Shown: piece after piece, positions 1 to 7,831 of the stretch
Numbering within the stretch: the first letter of the stretch is position 1
Layout: every line of letters begins with the position of its first letter
DNA from: Stappia indica
GTDB lineage: Bacteria > Pseudomonadota > Alphaproteobacteria > Rhizobiales > Stappiaceae
Assembly (NCBI RefSeq): GCF_001696535.1
Contig: NZ_MBQE01000001.1
Span: 1,054,001 to 1,118,000, forward strand
Length of the DNA stretch: 64,000 nt
Reading direction: 5' to 3'
The notes under the pieces: model-generated
Seen by the model: the letters and a program-made list of their open reading frames with translations, nothing else
The model's database searches: none
Told to the model about the DNA's origin: nothing
Position numbers and translations under genes: made by a program

Positions 1-304
1 ACGCCCCACAGGCTCGCCCGGACCTCGTCTCCGCGCGGGCCTGACTGCGTTTTTGCGCGTCATTATCCCCTCGCTCCACGCCTCGTCCCCCCCTCCGCAA
101 TCGCCTATGGGTTTGCGGGGAAAGGCGTTTTTCGCCCGCCGGCAAGCCGGTGGCCTGCCCCCTCAAATCCCTACAATTTTAATCAAAACAAGTATAAATT
201 ATCGTATAAATCTCTTATATTTCAAATAAACTTCCGATCCAGACCTTAGACGCAAATAAAAATGCGTGTGTCATTGTCTAGTCAGCCTTGGGGAGGGCGA
301 AGAC
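1..304. other. Left-edge non-coding region with AT-rich promoter-like stretch
   Basis: I see no convincing gene here. The first ~150 bases are GC-rich. Bases ~172-262 are sharply AT-rich, with runs resembling TATAAAT, unlike anything nearby. This stretch directly precedes the BTLCP peptidase gene and probably holds its promoter. No clear -35/-10 pair can be singled out. Confidence 0.5.
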
Positions 305-922
305 ATGACAATGAACGCAAAATCATTGAAGTATACTCTCGTCGCACTGGCAATGATCGCCGCAGGCATGAGCGAGGCGAATGCCCAGGCGGGCCGGTTC
401 ATGGAAACCGGCGCAACCGCGAAGGCACCTGTCGGCCATGTCGGCTTCTGTCAGGAAAACCCTGCGGAGTGCGAGCCGGATGGCAAGGGTGCCGTGGTCG
501 TGAAACTCGACCGCGAACGCTGGAACGAGCTCATCGCCGTCAACACGGAGGTGAATGCCCGCATCCGTCCGGTGACCGACATCGAGCTTTTCGGCGTCGA
601 GGAATACTGGACCTATCCGGTGGACGGCGCCGGCGACTGCGAGGAATACGTGCTGGAAAAGAAGCGCGTGCTGCTCAATCGCGGCTGGCCCGCCAGCGCC
701 CTGCTGATCACCGTCGTCAAGGACACCAACAACGCGGGCCACGCGGTTCTCACGGTCCGCACCGATCAGGGCGACGTCATTCTCGACAATCAGATCGAGG
801 CCGTACTGCCCTGGTATTCGGCCCCCTACCGGTTCGTGAAGCGGCAGTCCACGTCGCACCCGGCAAAGTGGGCCGCGATCTCCGATCTGCGCACCAGCAC
901 GCTGGCCAGCATCGGCAACTGA
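305..922 (+). CDS. Periplasmic transglutaminase-like cysteine peptidase (BTLCP family)
   Basis: The 205-residue protein has an N-terminal signal peptide (about residues 1-28, ending ANAQA). It is followed by the compact bacterial transglutaminase-like cysteine peptidase fold. The expected triad is visible: Cys112 in GDCEEYV, His146 in AGHAVLTV and Asp161 in ILDNQ. The start at 305 was preferred to 266 because GGGGAGGG lies just upstream and the signal peptide then starts correctly. LapG, a relative, trims surface adhesins, but no LapD or large adhesin gene is adjacent, so the substrate is unknown. A strong hairpin terminator follows at 1043. The family call is firm; the role is open. Confidence 0.85.
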   Translation: MTMNAKSLKYTLVALAMIAAGMSEANAQAGRFMETGATAKAPVGHVGFCQENPAECEPDGKGAVVVKLDRERWNELIAVNTEVNARIRPVTDIELFGVEEYWTYPVDGAGDCEEYVLEKKRVLLNRGWPASALLITVVKDTNNAGHAVLTVRTDQGDVILDNQIEAVLPWYSAPYRFVKRQSTSHPAKWAAISDLRTSTLASIGN

Positions 923-1042
923 CGCCCGGCTGGCAGGACCGGGAGCCTGCCGCCCGTGCGGATTGGCAACACACGAAGGATTGCGCCGTCACTGATGGCA
1001 ACCGGGCCCGTCCCCTCCCCCATACCCCGAGGTCGGGTTGCC

Positions 1043-1080
1043 GGCCGGTCTCCGCCAATGCGGAGACCGGCCTTTTCTTT
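1043..1080 (+). terminator. Rho-independent terminator after the BTLCP peptidase
   Basis: A perfect 13-bp stem (GGCCGGTCTCCGC, with its complement at 1060-1072) encloses a CAAT loop and is followed by TTTTCTTT on the + strand. It sits between two convergent genes and is oriented to stop the peptidase transcript. Confidence 0.85.
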
Positions 1081-1082
1081 GT

Positions 1083-1619
1083 TCAGCCCTCGGCGACCGG
1101 CGACAGACCGGCAATGTAGCGCCGCCACTTGCCGACATAGCCTTCTGCGGACGCGGCGATCCGCGCCTCGGCGGCCTCATCGAGCTGGCGCACCACGCGT
1201 CCCGGCATGCCGACAACCAGCGAATTATCCGGAATTTCCTTGCCTTCGGCGATCAGCGCGTTGGCGCCGATGATGCAGTTACGGCCGATACGAGCTCCGT
1301 TCAGCACGGTCGCGCCCATGCCGACCAGCGTGTTGTCGCCGATGGTGCAGCCATGCAGGATCGCCTTGTGTCCGATCGTGCAGCCCCGGCCGATATCGAG
1401 CGGAAAACCCATATCCGTGTGCAGCACGCAGCCGTCCTGCACGTTTGAGCGCTCACCGACGGTGATCGTCTCGTTGTCGCCGCGCAGCACCGCCGCGAAC
1501 CAGACGCTGGACTCCGGCTTCAGCACGATCCGTCCGATCAATGCCGCGTCGGGAGCCACCCAATAGGTGCCGGGCTCGGGCGTGACGGGGCTGTAATCGT
1601 CGAGACGGTAAAGCGGCAT
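1083..1619 (-). CDS. Gamma-class carbonic anhydrase family protein (left-handed beta-helix)
   Basis: The 178-residue protein is made of hexapeptide repeats (for example [20 protein letters not shown]) forming a left-handed beta-helix. Three histidines that would bind the metal are visible at His67, His84 and His89. The last two are five apart, as in Cam-type gamma carbonic anhydrases. Members of this family are often named YrdA/CaiE-like, and many have no demonstrated carbonic anhydrase activity. The start at 1619 gives the usual MPLYRLDDY opening; a longer reading to 1697 would add an atypical arginine-rich tail. It converges on the upstream peptidase gene and lies downstream of a small membrane-protein gene. 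Confidence 0.85.
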   Translation of the reverse strand: MPLYRLDDYSPVTPEPGTYWVAPDAALIGRIVLKPESSVWFAAVLRGDNETITVGERSNVQDGCVLHTDMGFPLDIGRGCTIGHKAILHGCTIGDNTLVGMGATVLNGARIGRNCIIGANALIAEGKEIPDNSLVVGMPGRVVRQLDEAAEARIAASAEGYVGKWRRYIAGLSPVAEG

Positions 1620-1703
1620 GGGAAACTCCGGCAGGGCTGGGCGTCGCGCGGGACGGGAGGACAGGTGAAGAGGCAAGCCGCGGCCCCGGAGGGGCACCGC
1701 GCC

Positions 1704-2021
1704 TTACAGAAGGATCGTCAGTGCAGCATGCACGACCATGATGCCGGAGCAAACACTCCACATTCCCGCGATGGTGGACGAGGCCACCAGCCAGCCGAGA
1801 GGGCGCTGTTCGATCCGGCGACCGCGAATCGCGTTACGCATGATGATGAAGGGACCCGCGAAGACGCACAGCACGAAGGACAGGAGACCCTTGATCCAGG
1901 TCTCCACCGAAATGGCAAACCGCAGGGGCTCTCCCGTCACAAGCTGATAGAAACTGCCGACAATTCCCGAAATGACGAAGCCCGCGCAGCCGAGATAGAC
2001 CGCCAGTGCCAGTTCACTCAT
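1704..2021 (-). CDS. Small three-helix membrane protein of unknown function
   Basis: This is a 105-residue, strongly hydrophobic protein with three predicted membrane segments (about residues 4-28, 42-62 and 75-100). A basic patch, RNAIRGRRIEQR, follows the second. I recognise the type as a small conserved alphaproteobacterial membrane protein but cannot assign a function. A TTAA-N7-TTAA box ends eight bases before its start, so CtrA or a similar regulator may control it. The carbonic anhydrase gene lies 84 bases downstream on the same strand. Confidence 0.65.
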   Translation of the reverse strand: MSELALAVYLGCAGFVISGIVGSFYQLVTGEPLRFAISVETWIKGLLSFVLCVFAGPFIIMRNAIRGRRIEQRPLGWLVASSTIAGMWSVCSGIMVVHAALTILL

Positions 2022-2028
2022 GATGTCG

Positions 2029-2043
2029 TTAACCCCCCGTTAA
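2029..2043 (-). promoter_or_regulatory. CtrA-type box upstream of the small membrane protein
   Basis: TTAA at 2029-2032 and TTAA at 2040-2043 are separated by exactly seven bases, the full consensus for the alphaproteobacterial cell-cycle regulator CtrA. Other GTTAAC/GGTAAC-like half sites follow within 100 bases. The box lies 8 bases from the start codon of the gene at 1704-2021, so it would overlap the core promoter or leader. The match is seen; CtrA binding is inferred. Confidence 0.45.
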
Positions 2044-2260
2044 CCAATTTTCTGGGACCTTAACCGGTAACTCGGGTTTCCTTCCAGCAAATAGCATGCC
2101 GTTTAGGCGAACCCATTAACGGACTGGTAACCACAAAGATGGCCAACGGAGCGTCCCGTGTCCCGCAGCAGATCGGGACACTTGTCCCGCATCGGGACAC
2201 CCCCATGGGCGCCCTGCCCCGCTCCGGCGCGCGCTTGCGGACGTCGGCGGGAGCGTGCGG

Positions 2261-2986
2261 ATGATGCCGCTCACCCTTCCCGGCGGAACGGGCATCGAAG
2301 CCCGGCACTTCACATCGATGGTTTTTGCGCTGGCGCTGGCCGGCACCGCGCTCGTCGCCCACACGGTCGGCAGCTGGCTGACCTACACCCGCGGCCCCAC
2401 GGGCTGGAGCGACAGCCGCGAGCGCGTGCCCGTCACTCTCGGCGCCATGGAGCTCAAGGTGCCCGCCAACATGATGCGGCGGGTCGAGGAGCGGGTTGCC
2501 GGCGGACCGGTGGACAGGCTGAGCCTTGCGGTTCTGTGGCCCTCCATGGACGGCTACAGCGAGCTCAACGCCCGCGCCTTCGCCGATCCGAGCGACACAT
2601 CCGCCGTCATTCTGGTTGCGCTGGAGCCGACGCTCACCGCCGACATCATGGATACGAGCGAGCGCCTCACGCAGGTCTGGCTGTCGCTTGCCTCTGGCGA
2701 TCCCCTGCCCGGTCCTGCGGGCCTTGCCCTGCTGCCCCTGCCCGGCGATCCCGCCAGCGGCACGGACTTCGTCGCCCACCGTTCCGAGGAGGGGCGCCTC
2801 TTCGCGGCCCGCTGCTTCACCCCGCGGGACAAGGCACTGGCCGCCACCTGCGAGCGCAGCATCCGTCTCGGCGACGGCCTGTTCGCCACCTACCGCTTCC
2901 GTCAGGTCCAGCTAGAGCATTGGCAGAAGCTGGATGACAGCATCGCCTCGCTGGTCGCGGGCCTGTCGCCCAAGCCCGCCTCCTGA
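2261..2986 (+). CDS. Hypothetical protein with one N-terminal membrane segment
   Basis: This is a 241-residue protein I do not recognise. A single hydrophobic segment lies near residues 17-40, followed by a soluble, presumably periplasmic region with no motif I can name. The paired ATGs at 2261/2264 were chosen because GGGAG lies about ten bases upstream; a GTG at 2255 is an alternative. Codon usage matches the surroundings, so the gene looks native. A perfect hairpin terminator follows at 3008. The upstream region contains several GTTAAC-like and CGGGACA repeats of unknown meaning. Confidence 0.65.
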   Translation: MMPLTLPGGTGIEARHFTSMVFALALAGTALVAHTVGSWLTYTRGPTGWSDSRERVPVTLGAMELKVPANMMRRVEERVAGGPVDRLSLAVLWPSMDGYSELNARAFADPSDTSAVILVALEPTLTADIMDTSERLTQVWLSLASGDPLPGPAGLALLPLPGDPASGTDFVAHRSEEGRLFAARCFTPRDKALAATCERSIRLGDGLFATYRFRQVQLEHWQKLDDSIASLVAGLSPKPAS

Positions 2987-3007
2987 ACCGATCCCGCATG
3001 CCGATAC

Positions 3008-3045
3008 GAAAAACGGGCGCCCGCCAAGCGGTGCGCCCGTTTTTC
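3008..3045. terminator. Bidirectional hairpin terminator
   Basis: GAAAAACGGGCGC at 3008-3020 is perfectly complementary to GCGCCCGTTTTTC at 3033-3045. The T-run on one strand and A-run on the other let it stop transcription from both the + strand gene ending at 2986 and the - strand gene ending at 3096. Confidence 0.85.
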
Positions 3046-3095
3046 TTCAAGCCCCGGCCGGATGCCGGAGCTCATCGCTGCGAATGCCGTCCGGC

Positions 3096-3314
3096 TCAGG
3101 CCTCGTCGAGATCGTACGACAGGATCGCCATCTGGAAGTTCCAGCTCAGGTCGTCGTCGTCATCGTCGTCCCGATAGATCACGCCGATGAACTCCTCGCC
3201 GATATAGACCTCGGCGGAATCGTCCTTCTTCGGGCGCGCACGGACGACAAGCTTCGGAAGCTCGAACTTCTTCTGGAGGTAGGCCTCGAGCTTGCGGATC
3301 TCGTCTGGCTTCAC
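3096..3314 (-). CDS. DUF3126 family small acidic protein
   Basis: The 72-residue protein matches the DUF3126 pattern: KPDEIRKLEAYLQKKF at the start, a central EVYIGEEFIGVIYRD block, and a C-terminal SWNFQMAILSYDLDE. A run of seven aspartates sits in the middle, an acidic loop that may bind metal; this is inference. The GTG start at 3314 was chosen because AAAGGAG sits eight bases upstream; the longer reading adds an unrelated 20-residue tail. The family is confined to alphaproteobacteria as far as I know, and its function is unknown. It is downstream of cysE on the same strand, but a terminator separates them. Confidence 0.85.
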   Translation of the reverse strand: MKPDEIRKLEAYLQKKFELPKLVVRARPKKDDSAEVYIGEEFIGVIYRDDDDDDDLSWNFQMAILSYDLDEA

Positions 3315-3417
3315 GAAAGGCTCCTTTCTGGGGCGGCGGATGTCGCATCCGCGCCCAAACGGGTTGCCGGCCATGCCGGAATGAGCCCGAACCTACACAT
3401 TCGGCCGCACGAACCAA

Positions 3418-3457
3418 GAAAAAAGCGCGCCTTTCCCCCAAGCGAGGGACGGCGCGC
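3418..3457 (-). terminator. Terminator downstream of cysE
   Basis: The arms GCGCGCC (3425-3431) and GGCGCGC (3451-3457) form a stem. Read on the - strand, it is followed by TTTTTT (3419-3424). It lies about 60 bases after the cysE stop and separates cysE from the DUF3126 gene. Confidence 0.7.
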
Positions 3458-3517
3458 CCTGCAATCGGGATACGCCGCACGGATACGGCGAGGTGGCGAA
3501 GGTCCTGCGAAGGAGCC

Positions 3518-4351
3518 TCAGCCCTTCTCGCCATCCGGCGACAGAAGCTGGTCCATGGTCCGCGACGGCTCCGCGCAACCGGCCGCCCCCACCACCCGCG
3601 CCGGCACGCCGGCGACGGTCGAGTTCGGCGGCACGTCCATCAGCACCACCGAGCCGGATGCCACCTTCGAGCAATGGCCGATCTCGATATTGCCCAGCAC
3701 CTTGGCACCGGCGCCGAGCAGCACGCCGTTGCGGATCTTCGGATGGCGGTCGCCCTCCTCCTTGCCCGTGCCGCCCAGCGTCACGTTCTGCAGGATCGAG
3801 ACGTTGTCGCCGATCTGCGCCGTGGCGCCGACGACGATGCCGGTGGCATGGTCGACGAAGACGCCAACGCCGACCGGCACAGCCGGATGGATGTCCACCT
3901 GGAAGGCTTCCGAGCAGCGGCTCTGCAGGTAGAGCGCAAAGTCCTTGCGTCCGCGCTTCCACAGCCAGTTGGCCAGACGATGCGTCTGCAGGGCGTGGAA
4001 GCCCTTGAAATAGAGCAGCGGCTCGAGCAGCCGGGTGCAGGCAGGATCGCGGTCGTAGACCGCGACCAGGTCGACACGGAAAGCCTCGGCCAGCGCGCGC
4101 GAGTCCTGCAGCGCCTCAAGGTAGGTCTGGCGGATCAGCGAGGGCGAGACCACCACATGACCGAGCCGGTCCGCAAGCCGGTGGACGACGGCTTCTTCCA
4201 GCCGGTCGTGATTGAGCACGGTCTCGTAGGCGAAAGAGGCCAGCGCCGGCTCGCAGCGAACCATCGCTTCGGCCTCTTCGCGCAACTGGCTCCAGACGGG
4301 GTCATGGCGCGGCAGGGCCGGCGCCTCGGCAAGGGGATTGGTTTGCGGCAT
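3518..4351 (-). CDS. cysE: Serine O-acetyltransferase
   Basis: CysE transfers an acetyl group from acetyl-CoA to serine, giving O-acetylserine for cysteine synthesis in the cytoplasm. The 277-residue protein has the usual helical N-terminal domain (to about residue 150) and then hexapeptide repeats of the left-handed beta-helix. The catalytic pair is visible as Asp153 (QVDIHP) and His168 (VDHATGIVVG), with His203 in DRHPKI. The C-terminus reaches past the helix, as in feedback-inhibited forms. The ATG at 4351 follows a strong AAGGAGG; a start 17 codons earlier lacks one. It is divergent from the enoyl-CoA hydratase-like gene, with 251 bases between them that include an 11-bp palindrome at 4463-4473. 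Confidence 0.95.
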   Translation of the reverse strand: MPQTNPLAEAPALPRHDPVWSQLREEAEAMVRCEPALASFAYETVLNHDRLEEAVVHRLADRLGHVVVSPSLIRQTYLEALQDSRALAEAFRVDLVAVYDRDPACTRLLEPLLYFKGFHALQTHRLANWLWKRGRKDFALYLQSRCSEAFQVDIHPAVPVGVGVFVDHATGIVVGATAQIGDNVSILQNVTLGGTGKEEGDRHPKIRNGVLLGAGAKVLGNIEIGHCSKVASGSVVLMDVPPNSTVAGVPARVVGAAGCAEPSRTMDQLLSPDGEKG

Positions 4352-4602
4352 GTCCGCCTCCTTATGGAGCCACGTCCGGCAGGCGGATCGCGCTCCCTCC
4401 AAGCACAGAGTGTTGGTGCCATCCTACCGCGATCTATGCGGGCAAGGCCATAGGTCAAGCCTACCGTAACGGTCATTTCACGTAGCTTGCAGTACGCATC
4501 GCCGTCTCGAAGGCAGGTCTTGCGCTCCCCTCGAATGGACTGGGTCGGCGCACCTTGCGATAAACGGGGCGAGACCCGCCCTTTCGACAGCCCGGACCCC
4601 AC

Positions 4603-5412
4603 ATGACCGACAGCGCCGCCGACACCCGCACAGCCCGTATCGCCACCGCCATCGAAGATCGCATCGGCTGGATCGAGGTCGACAACCCGGCCCGCAAGAA
4701 CGCGATCACGCTGGACATGTGGCAGGCCATCCCCAGGGCCGTGGACAAGCTCGCCGCCGACCCGCGCGTGCGCGTCATCGTGTTGCGCGGGGCGGGCGAA
4801 GAGACGTTCATCGCCGGCGCCGACATTTCCGAGTTCGCCACCCTGCGCAAGGATGCCGCCTCCGCCCGCGCGTATGAAGCATCGAACGCCGCCGCCTTCG
4901 ACGCGCTGCGCAACGCTCCCCTGCCGACGCTGGCGATGATCCGCGGCTTCTGTCTCGGCGGCGGCTTCGGGCTTGCGGCTGCCTGCGACCTGCGCATCGC
5001 CGAGGACGGCGCCAGCTTCGGCATTCCCGCCGCCCGTCTCGGCGTCGGCTATCCGCCGACCGCGATCGCCGACGTTGTGCGGCTGCTCGGCCCCTCGCGC
5101 GCCAAGCTCCTCTTCTTCACCGCGCGGCGCATCGGCGTGCAGGAGGCCGAACGTTTCGGCTTCCTCGATGTCGTCGCCACCCCCGGCACGCTGGAGGCAG
5201 AGGCCCGGCGCCTTGCCGGAGAGATCGCCAGCGGTGCGCCCCTTACCCTTCGCGCCGCCCGTGCCGGCATCGACGCCCTGACCGCACGGCTCACCGGCGA
5301 AGAACTCGCCGCCTGTCAGGCGCTGGCCGGTGCCTGCTTCGACAGCCGCGATTTCGTGGAAGGGAGAACCGCGTTCATGGAGAAGCGGGCTCCGGAATTC
5401 ACCGGCAGTTAA
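4603..5412 (+). CDS. Enoyl-CoA hydratase/isomerase family protein lacking the usual catalytic glutamates
   Basis: The 269-residue protein has the crotonase fold: FIAGADISEF and GFCLGGGFGLA supply the CoA-thioester oxyanion hole. At the place where true hydratases read FGQPE it reads FGIPAARLG. The second catalytic glutamate region reads GYPPTAIADVV, so neither acid/base glutamate is in its usual position. It is therefore more likely an isomerase, hydrolase or other crotonase-type enzyme than a standard hydratase. It has no beta-oxidation partner next to it, and a terminator follows at 5429. The superfamily call is firm; the reaction is unknown. Confidence 0.85.
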   Translation: MTDSAADTRTARIATAIEDRIGWIEVDNPARKNAITLDMWQAIPRAVDKLAADPRVRVIVLRGAGEETFIAGADISEFATLRKDAASARAYEASNAAAFDALRNAPLPTLAMIRGFCLGGGFGLAAACDLRIAEDGASFGIPAARLGVGYPPTAIADVVRLLGPSRAKLLFFTARRIGVQEAERFGFLDVVATPGTLEAEARRLAGEIASGAPLTLRAARAGIDALTARLTGEELAACQALAGACFDSRDFVEGRTAFMEKRAPEFTGS

Positions 5413-5428
5413 CCATGACGCGCGATAC

Positions 5429-5452
5429 CGACCGGGCCGGTCGCGTTTTCTT
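5429..5452 (+). terminator. Terminator after the enoyl-CoA hydratase-like gene
   Basis: CGACCG and CGGTCG form a six-base-pair stem around a GGC loop. CG and TTTTCTT follow on the + strand, 17 bases beyond the stop codon at 5412. Confidence 0.6.
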
Positions 5453-5593
5453 CGTCGCGACCGCCTCGCCCGATGACGCGGAGTCATTTTGTTAACCGAC
5501 TCCTTGCAGCGTCGATAAAGCCCCGGGGCACGCACAGGCTTTGCGACCGGGCACTTGACCAGCGGAATCCGGAATGATTCCCTGTCGCCCGAT

Positions 5594-5833
5594 CCAGCTT
5601 GATTCTGTCTGCGAAGACCTTGAATCGGATCCTCAGGCGAGAGCTGGCAGACCACTTTAAGTCTGATCAAAAAATGCCGCAGCATCAGGCGCTTGAGGAA
5701 AAAACTTCAAGTTAACGTTTTGCATGCGCCGAAGCTTCACATTAACATACGATTAACCATGCAAGTCGTTGCTATCGCGCGAAAACCCCGAGAAGCGAGA
5801 CTCTGACTCCAGCTTGAATCGGTTTGTGAAGAC
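5594..5833 (+). repeat. Imperfect 25-base direct repeat (5594-5618 and 5809-5833)
   Basis: Both copies begin CCAGCTTGA and end GAAGAC, and 21 of 25 positions agree; the changes are scattered. They lie 215 bases apart in the same orientation inside non-coding DNA. The word CTTGAATCGG occurs in the second copy and again just after the first. They may be paired operators or copies of a leader element; nothing in the sequence decides. Confidence 0.55.
5742..5756 (+). promoter_or_regulatory. CtrA-type box in non-coding region
   Basis: TTAA (5742-5745), seven bases, then TTAA (5753-5756) followed by CC fit the CtrA consensus. No start codon of a recognisable gene follows on the + strand before the tail of the opposite-strand hydrolase. 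The box may therefore drive an untranslated RNA, or be a chance match in a locally AT-rich stretch. Confidence 0.4.
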
Positions 5834-5965
5834 ACGCACTGCTGGGGCCGCAATACGGACGCGCTGACAGTCGCACGCAGCAAAGCGCACCGGACGCCTT
5901 CAGGCATCCGGCGCTCCGGTTCGGCATGCTGGGCAAGAGCTTGAAAACGCCGCGCCGGCGAACCG

Positions 5966-6850
5966 CTAGGCGGCCCGCAGCCGGTCGAGGAAGGTCACCA
6001 CAGCCCCCGCAAAGGCGTCGTTGCGGTCGCCCGCGACCATGTGGCCGGCCCCGGCGACATCCGCGTACTCGGCGTGCGGAACCATGGTCAGAAACTCGTC
6101 GACCTGGGTCTCGGTGACCAGCTCTGAGCGCGCGCCGCGCACCAGCAGAACCGGGACGGTCAGCGCCCGCGCAGCCCGCACGAGCTCGTCCTCGACGCTT
6201 TCCTCGATCCCCTCTTCCGGGTCCACCGGACGGCCGCGCCGGTCTCCCAGAAACCGCGGGTCCCAGTGCCAGCGATAGCGCCCGTCGTCGTGCAGGCGCA
6301 GGTTCTTGGCGAGCCCGTCGAGCCGCTCCGGCCGCTTGCGATGCGGCAGGTAGCGGGCGATGGCATCGGCCGCCTCTTCCACCGTGCCGAAGCCCGCCTC
6401 CGCCCGGTCGGCCATGAAGGAGATCACCTTGTGCACGCCCGCCGGATCCATCCGCGGCGTCACGTCGACCAAAACCAGCGCCGACAGCGTGCCGGGCCGG
6501 AACTTCCCCTCGGCCAGCAGGCTGGCCATGCCGCCGAGCGAGGCGCCGATGCCGATGGGCCGGGCACCGGATCGTTCCGCGATCTGATCCGAGACCGCCA
6601 CCACATCGCGGCCGAAATCGCGGAACTGGTAGGCGCCGCTGTCGACCCAGTCGCTATCGCCGTGGCCGCGCTGGTCCAGGCACCACGCGGACAATCCGCG
6701 CGCGGCCAGCCGCTCCCCGGTCCCCTCCCAGGCGTGGCGCGTCTGGCCGCCGCCATGGAGCAGAAGCACCGGCTGCCCGCCGGCGCCATGAACATCGGCA
6801 ACGAGGCGATTGTCTTCCGCGCCGGTCAGCGTGACGGTTTCGCGGCTCAT
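5966..6850 (-). CDS. Alpha/beta hydrolase
   Basis: The 294-residue protein has the alpha/beta-hydrolase core: the oxyanion region LLLHGGGQTRHAW, the nucleophile elbow GIGASLGGMAS with a serine nucleophile, a late aspartate region, and the histidine in GAGHMVAGD. The family includes esterases, epoxide hydrolases and haloperoxidase-like enzymes, and the substrate cannot be read from sequence. Its ATG overlaps the stop of the upstream hydrolase gene as ATGA, with GGGAGGG before it. The two hydrolases are therefore translated together and may act in one pathway. Confidence 0.85.
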   Translation of the reverse strand: MSRETVTLTGAEDNRLVADVHGAGGQPVLLLHGGGQTRHAWEGTGERLAARGLSAWCLDQRGHGDSDWVDSGAYQFRDFGRDVVAVSDQIAERSGARPIGIGASLGGMASLLAEGKFRPGTLSALVLVDVTPRMDPAGVHKVISFMADRAEAGFGTVEEAADAIARYLPHRKRPERLDGLAKNLRLHDDGRYRWHWDPRFLGDRRGRPVDPEEGIEESVEDELVRAARALTVPVLLVRGARSELVTETQVDEFLTMVPHAEYADVAGAGHMVAGDRNDAFAGAVVTFLDRLRAA

Positions 6851-7614
6851 GCAACACCCTCCCGTGCCAGGCTCGCCAGAAAGTCGATCACGCCCGCCTT
6901 GTAGACCTTGTCGCCCACCGCGATCATGTGGTCGCGGCCGGGGATCTCCAGCACTTTGGCCCGCGGCATCAGCCGGGCCAGCTTTTCCGGCGAACCGGCG
7001 ATCTCGTCCTTGGTCCCCACTGCCACCAGAACCGGCTGGGTGATGCGGGAGACCTCGTCCTCGCCGATCTTCTGCCGCGAGGAGCGCATGCAGGCAGCAA
7101 GGGCGAACCGGTCGGAATTGGTCTGCTCGGCAAAGGCGCGGAAGGCGCGCGCTCCGCGGTCGGTCACGTCGGACAGTTTCTCGGCCTCGAGACCCGCCGC
7201 GATCGGCTCCGGATCGCCGACACCGGTGATCATGCCATAGCCTAGTCCGCCGAAAACGGCGCTGCGCACGCGCTGCGGATGGTTGAGCGTCAGGAAAGCG
7301 GAGATCCGCGCGCCCATGGAATAGCCCATCACATCCGTGCGCTCGATTCCCAGATGATCCAGCAGCCGCCTTGCATCCTCCGCCATGGTCGGGGCGCCGT
7401 AATCTTCCGGATCGTGGCTGCCGTCGCTCTCGCCATGACCGCGATTGTCGATGGCGATCACCCGGCGCCCCGCTTCCGTCAGCAGCTTCACCCAACCGGG
7501 ATAGACCCAGTTCACATGCTTGTTCGAGGCAAAGCCGTGAATGAGCAGGATTGGCTCGCCCCGCCCTTCGTCGAGATAGGCGAGGCGGAGACCGGCGGAA
7601 TCGAAATGGGGCAT
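6847..7614 (-). CDS. Alpha/beta hydrolase
   Basis: The 255-residue alpha/beta hydrolase shows an oxyanion HGFASNK, the DNRGHGES strand, the nucleophile elbow MGYSMGARIS (Ser in GYSMG) and the catalytic histidine in PGRDHMIAVGD. It resembles the small hydrolases found beside acyl-CoA degradation genes. The start at 7614 was chosen because upstream residues are not protein-like and a palindromic operator sits there. The second hydrolase overlaps its end by four bases. An ACGT-based palindrome 14 bases upstream suggests control by a MerR-type regulator of branched-chain or fatty-acid breakdown; this is inference. Confidence 0.85.
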   Translation of the reverse strand: MPHFDSAGLRLAYLDEGRGEPILLIHGFASNKHVNWVYPGWVKLLTEAGRRVIAIDNRGHGESDGSHDPEDYGAPTMAEDARRLLDHLGIERTDVMGYSMGARISAFLTLNHPQRVRSAVFGGLGYGMITGVGDPEPIAAGLEAEKLSDVTDRGARAFRAFAEQTNSDRFALAACMRSSRQKIGEDEVSRITQPVLVAVGTKDEIAGSPEKLARLMPRAKVLEIPGRDHMIAVGDKVYKAGVIDFLASLAREGVA

Positions 7615-7627
7615 CGGAGCCTTTACC

Positions 7628-7643
7628 TTGACGTAAACGTAAA
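7628..7643 (-). promoter_or_regulatory. MerR/LiuR-like ACGT palindrome
   Basis: TTGACGTAAACGTAAA is an imperfect palindrome whose arms match at six of seven positions around AA. The layout resembles operators of LiuR-type MerR regulators of branched-chain amino-acid catabolism. It lies 14 bases upstream of the hydrolase start at 7614. The resemblance is from memory; no regulator gene is adjacent. Confidence 0.4.
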
Positions 7644-7831
7644 AACACAGAGTCCCACGATAGTGCGCAAGACCGCTGATGAAAAGCCTGCTGCCGGCAC
7701 AGCGCCCGTCCCTCGTCTTTCCTCCCTGCTTCCGGTCGCCGCAGTTGTGGCGAAACCGGCACTTCCCCCTGTTCAAACCGTTCCTTCCTGCGTATGGTCC
7801 GGCAAATCCTGCAGGACATGCTGAACGACGG

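Larger units (their letters stand above)
5413..5965. other. 553-base non-coding region with direct repeat and CtrA-type box
   Basis: I find no credible gene here on either strand. It holds a terminator for the gene on its left (5429-5452) and two copies of a 25-base sequence matching at 21 positions (5594-5618 and 5809-5833). It also has several GTTAAC words (around 5492 and 5711) and an exact TTAA-N7-TTAA box at 5742-5756. The right part is also downstream of the hydrolase gene ending at 5966. A small RNA is possible but not demonstrated. Confidence 0.5.

Noticed and set aside
1-304. A gene truncated by the left edge
   Set aside because: No frame of credible composition or motif reaches the left edge, and the right part is clearly promoter-like AT-rich DNA.
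3130-3175. The run of seven aspartates in the DUF3126 protein as a repeat expansion
   Set aside because: The coding triplets vary (GAC and GAT mixed), and acidic stretches are normal in this family.
4135-5685. A long - strand frame running from cysE through the enoyl-CoA hydratase-like gene
   Set aside because: The crotonase motifs are on the + strand, and the - frame is out of register with cysE; it is a composition artefact.
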